This document shows, piece after piece, positions 14,488 to 17,231 of a DNA stretch of 17,231 nt. Each line of letters starts with the position of its first letter. Positions within the stretch are counted from its first letter, which is position 1. This DNA comes from Candidatus Dojkabacteria bacterium (GTDB lineage Bacteria; Patescibacteriota; Dojkabacteria; B142; WJKM01). Under the pieces are notes generated by a model that was not told where the DNA came from, did no database searches, and was given only the letters and a program-made list of their open reading frames with translations. The stretch spans positions 1-17,231 of the forward strand of contig JAGQLH010000019.1 in assembly GCA_020429465.1 (NCBI GenBank), written 5' to 3'. The translations under genes and the position numbers were made by a program.

Positions 14488-15459
14488 GTGGCAAAAGATA
14501 CTTCATTATACGCAGGGAAAAGGATTCTAGTTACAGGCGGAGCCGGTTTTATAGGCGCAAACTTGGTTAAACGCCTTATAGAATTAAATGCTGATGTTAC
14601 TGTATTTGATAATTACGCTACTGGAAGTACTAGTAATCTCTATGATATTGAAGGCTACACTCTTGTTGAAGGAAGCATTTTAGACGAGAGGCTCATATCT
14701 AGAATTGTTTCTAATCAAGATATTGTATTCCATCTAGCAGTAATGCCAATTTCACAGTCTTTTGATAATGTTATTGAGATGGCAAATGTAAACTATATGG
14801 GAACATTAAAAATGCTTGAAGCTTGTCGAAATACTGACACCATAGAACGCTTTATCTATACTTCTTCGGTATCAATATATGGTAATGCTCTATTATTACC
14901 AATAAATAATAGTACGCCATATGATATATTGACAATGTACGCTGCGACTAAATTAGGAGGAGAGGCACTTTGCGACACATATACTAGTCAATTTAATCTT
15001 CCAATTTCAATAGTAAGATATTCAAATGTTTATGGTCCGCGACAAAATCCTCAAAATCCATTTAGAGGAGTGGTTGGTAAATTTCTATCCTATGCTCTTG
15101 AAGGTAAACCTTTAAAAATACTGGGGGATGGTTCAGATATTAGAGATTATACCTATATAGATGATGCAATTGAAGCTACTATACGTGCGGGAATATATGA
15201 CAATGCGGAATATTGTAAACTTAACCTCGGGACCGGTATTGGAACTTCAACAGATGAACTTGCGAAGATAATTCAAAGTTTCTTCCCGGCTATTGATATT
15301 AACTATGTTGATGCAAGAGATATTGATTTAGTTCCTAAAAGAATAGTCTCTGGCCATGACGCTCGGGAAGTACTTAGTTGGGAACCAATAACACTAAAAG
15401 AAGGCATTGGAAAAATGATACAGCAAATTGATAATAATATGACCTCATACGTGTTATAA
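14488..15459 (+). CDS. NAD-dependent sugar epimerase/dehydratase (extended SDR, GalE/WbpP-like)
   Basis: A 323-residue extended short-chain dehydrogenase. The NAD site is TGGAGFIG (16-23), with Asp41 after the second strand favouring NAD(H). The catalytic residues are Ser in YTSSVSIYG (about 124-132) and Tyr151/Lys155 in MYAATKLGGEA. The substrate half has SNVYGPRQNPQNPF and KILGDGSDIRDYTYIDD, typical of nucleotide-sugar 4-epimerases and close relatives. The SSVS motif lacks the Thr-Asp-Glu set of 4,6-dehydratases, so a 4,6-dehydratase is unlikely and a C4 epimerase (UDP-GlcNAc/GlcNAcA or UDP-glucose type) is the better guess. The GTG at 14488 is used; the overlapping ATG at 14486 is out of frame. 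It sits between the aminotransferase and the deacetylase-like gene, one base from the latter. Confidence 0.8.
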   Translation: MAKDTSLYAGKRILVTGGAGFIGANLVKRLIELNADVTVFDNYATGSTSNLYDIEGYTLVEGSILDERLISRIVSNQDIVFHLAVMPISQSFDNVIEMANVNYMGTLKMLEACRNTDTIERFIYTSSVSIYGNALLLPINNSTPYDILTMYAATKLGGEALCDTYTSQFNLPISIVRYSNVYGPRQNPQNPFRGVVGKFLSYALEGKPLKILGDGSDIRDYTYIDDAIEATIRAGIYDNAEYCKLNLGTGIGTSTDELAKIIQSFFPAIDINYVDARDIDLVPKRIVSGHDAREVLSWEPITLKEGIGKMIQQIDNNMTSYVL

Positions 15460-15460
15460 A

Positions 15461-16195
15461 ATGCAATGGAATCCTAAAAAAACATTCTCCATGGCCGAAT
15501 TAAAGCGAATTTATACTAAAGCGTTAGATAGTAATTTTGAGTTTATCAATTGTGCAGATATTTACACAAAAAACAATGGGTATTATATTGCCTTGCGTCA
15601 TGACATCGACTTAAGCTTAATTGCAGCAATTGAAGTTGCTAAGCTAGAAAATGAATTAGGAATCCAAGCGACATATTGTTTCATGGTCCAATCAAATTTT
15701 TATAATTTATTTTCATCTGAAGGCAGAAAAGCATTACAAATCATTTCTTCATACGGTCATAACCTTGCCTTACACCATCACACCATGTCTGCAAGAAATT
15801 TACAGATTGACCTAAAAAAAGTAGAAAAGAACGTGATAATAGACTTTGATGTAATCGACAAATATTACCCTGGGAAATTTGAGAAAATTGTATCTTTCCA
15901 TAATCCCCCTAAAAACCTAATTGGTGCGGAATTCGATTCATTCCTAAGTACTTACTCCCCTCATTTCCTAAAAAACAATATAAAGTATTTATCCGACTCT
16001 AATAGATATTGGCGTGAAGGGGACGTTATCGAATGGATACAAAAAGCTCCAGACATACACAAATATCATATACTCATTCATCCCGAACTTTGGTTTTATA
16101 AGGATGGGGAAATGAAAGACGCTATGAATGACCTGGTTGAACACCAAATCAGCTATACTTGGGGGTTACTGAAGCAAGATGACCTTAATTTATAA
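15461..16195 (+). CDS. Polysaccharide deacetylase-like protein (NodB/CE4 superfamily, WbmS-like)
   Basis: A 244-residue soluble protein. The conserved strand YIALRHDIDLS holds Arg46, His47, Asp48 and Asp50; the second motif, GHNLALHHHTMS, holds three adjacent His (105-107). A later FHNPPKNL motif and HILIHPELWF near the C-terminus complete the arrangement seen in WbmS-like proteins of O-antigen loci. No signal peptide, so a cytoplasmic precursor is the likely substrate. ATG 15461 starts one base after the epimerase stop, so the two are probably co-translated. Compared with the protein at 6677-7438 the histidine motif is changed (ALHHHTM instead of GYHYEDL), suggesting a different substrate or metal geometry. 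Deacetylase activity is inferred from fold; these relatives are poorly characterised. Confidence 0.72.
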   Translation: MQWNPKKTFSMAELKRIYTKALDSNFEFINCADIYTKNNGYYIALRHDIDLSLIAAIEVAKLENELGIQATYCFMVQSNFYNLFSSEGRKALQIISSYGHNLALHHHTMSARNLQIDLKKVEKNVIIDFDVIDKYYPGKFEKIVSFHNPPKNLIGAEFDSFLSTYSPHFLKNNIKYLSDSNRYWREGDVIEWIQKAPDIHKYHILIHPELWFYKDGEMKDAMNDLVEHQISYTWGLLKQDDLNL

Positions 16196-16235
16196 ACAGT
16201 AACTCTATATCACACACGAACCTCTCAAAATATTA

Positions 16236-17231
16236 CTATCTCCCTATCCCCCTATAAAGTATTCCTTCTGATTCTATAGATTTTTTATCTAAGACGTTTC
16301 TGCCATCTAGTACTACCTCTATCTTATGTTTCTTTAGGATTTTTGGAGTCAGTTTTTCAATAATTTGTGGATGTGCCGTTGCAAGTAGAATAGCATCTAC
16401 CCCCTGTAACAGTTCCTCTAGCGTCTCCTTCGTTGAGTACTCTGGAACCAGTGGGTCAAATATTTCTACATTTGCACCAGAATCTCTAAGATGAGTAATA
16501 ATCTCCAAAGCAGGACTTTCTCGAGTATCAGAAACATTAGGTTTATAACTTACTCCTAGAACACCCACCGTCGTAGTATCTATCGACTTTTCTCTCTTTA
16601 TGAGTGCATCAGCAAGACGTTCTACTGCATATTTAGGCATGTAATTATTAATTTGGCGTGCACGTTTTAAGAATTTATGATCAAACCCACTTTTTTCTGC
16701 ACGTTTAATTAAGTAGTATGGATCAACGGCTATGCAATGTCCACCAACTCCGGCTCCAGGCCAATGCGGCATAAACCCAAAAGGCTTATTAGATGCCCCT
16801 TGAATTGTTTCGTACAAATCAATCCCCATAGCATCAAATGACTGCGCTAATTCATTTACATAGGCAATATTTATATCTCGGAATGTATTTTCAATAATTT
16901 TTGTTGATTCAGCTACCTTTATTGAACTCATCGGATGTATCTCAGCATCCAAAAACGAACCATAAAATTCAGCTATCTTATGTGCTTCTTCGTTTGGAAC
17001 ACTCCCCACATTCCGAGCAATATTGTAAATATTCCACTTGGGATCTGCAGGGTTTATCCTTTCTGGGCAATGAGCAAGAGTTACATCATCACCAATATGT
17101 AAATTTGTAGCATCTTCTATAAGTGGAACGAGTATTTCTTCGCACGTCCCTGGGTTTATTGTAGATTCAATAATTACTACCGAATTTTTTCTTATAAATT
17201 TGGCTATAGCTTCAATTGCAGATATAAGAGG
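16236..17231 (-). CDS. wbpA: UDP-N-acetylhexosamine 6-dehydrogenase, WbpA-like (5' part cut by window edge)
   Basis: The frame is open to the right edge, giving the last 332 residues of a UDP-sugar 6-dehydrogenase. The visible part opens in the NAD-domain end (VVIIESTINPGTCEEIL), then CPERINPADPKWN, KVAESTKIIENTFRDINIAYVNEL (central helix with the conserved Glu and Lys), the catalytic Cys in GAGVGGHCIAVDPYYL, and the C-terminal domain GVSYKPNVSDTRESPALEI. The HCPER motif and the central helix fit the WbpA/WecC branch, which oxidises C6 of UDP-GlcNAc or UDP-ManNAc in two NAD-dependent steps, rather than plain UDP-glucose dehydrogenase. With wbpB, wbpD and wbpE nearby, oxidation of UDP-GlcNAc is the more likely role. 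The GTG at 17009 is internal, not a start. Convergent with the deacetylase-like gene; the 40-bp gap shows no clear terminator. Confidence 0.85.
   Translation of the reverse strand, partial: PLISAIEAIAKFIRKNSVVIIESTINPGTCEEILVPLIEDATNLHIGDDVTLAHCPERINPADPKWNIYNIARNVGSVPNEEAHKIAEFYGSFLDAEIHPMSSIKVAESTKIIENTFRDINIAYVNELAQSFDAMGIDLYETIQGASNKPFGFMPHWPGAGVGGHCIAVDPYYLIKRAEKSGFDHKFLKRARQINNYMPKYAVERLADALIKREKSIDTTTVGVLGVSYKPNVSDTRESPALEIITHLRDSGANVEIFDPLVPEYSTKETLEELLQGVDAILLATAHPQIIEKLTPKILKKHKIEVVLDGRNVLDKKSIESEGILYRGIGR

Noticed and set aside
17007..17009. GTG at 17009 as start of the WbpA-like gene
   Set aside because: The frame continues upstream to the window edge with clear family motifs (STINPGT, HCPERINPADPKW), so this is an internal Val codon.
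1..17231. Alternative genetic code (TGA read as Gly or Trp)
   Set aside because: TGA acts as a normal stop (for example at 1208-1210) and Trp is TGG; I saw no in-frame TGA in any gene read.
1..17231. CRISPR arrays, insertion sequences, tRNA genes or long direct repeats
   Set aside because: No regularly spaced repeats, transposase motifs, terminal inverted repeats or tRNA-like sequences were noticed while reading; gene gaps are too short for most of them.

Overview
The window is a dense surface-glycan biosynthesis locus. It holds 17 protein-coding genes, two of them cut by the window edges, and no RNA gene, CRISPR array, transposase or other mobile element that I can see. No stretch longer than about 150 bases lacks a gene. 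The DNA is AT-rich. The standard code fits: TGA ends genes, for example at 1208, and Trp is TGG. Genes are tightly packed with short overlaps, and most starts have no convincing Shine-Dalgarno sequence. This suits a small-genome bacterium of the Patescibacteria/CPR type, but that placement is inference; no taxonomic marker gene is present.

Left arm (minus strand, 8563 down to 1): one probable eight-gene operon. In transcription order it encodes a membrane-anchored family-2 glycosyltransferase, a polysaccharide-deacetylase-like protein, a FemAB/GNAT-type transferase, a PAPS-dependent sulfotransferase, a fused glutaminase/N-acetyl sugar amidotransferase, a hexapeptide-repeat acetyltransferase, a second sulfotransferase, and a Wzx-type flippase running off the left edge. 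Apart from the first enzyme and the flippase these look like decoration enzymes, so the product should be heavily modified.

Right arm (plus strand, 8642 to 12466): WbpB-like dehydrogenase, WbpD-like N-acetyltransferase, a membrane acyltransferase of family 3, and a WbpE-like aminotransferase. Together with the WbpA-like dehydrogenase at the right edge (16236-17231, minus), these are the four enzymes known in other bacteria to convert UDP-GlcNAc to UDP-2,3-diacetamido-2,3-dideoxyglucuronic acid. The two arms diverge from a 78-bp gap containing a symmetric -10 sequence.

Middle and right cassette: a lone HD-domain phosphohydrolase (12538-13197, minus) is divergent from a second sugar module (13346-16195, plus) made of another DegT-type aminotransferase, an NAD-dependent epimerase and a second deacetylase-like protein. 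The 13198-13345 gap holds two good sigma70-like promoters facing away from each other.

Working model (inference): the WbpA/B/E/D route makes a diacetamido-uronic acid nucleotide sugar, the second module makes another amino sugar, the fused amidotransferase turns an acyl or carboxyl group into an amidine or amide, and the sulfotransferases, FemAB-like protein, acetyltransferases and deacetylases decorate the chain before the flippase exports it. A polymerase, a 2-epimerase (WbpI type) and most glycosyltransferases are absent from the window and must lie outside it or be missing.
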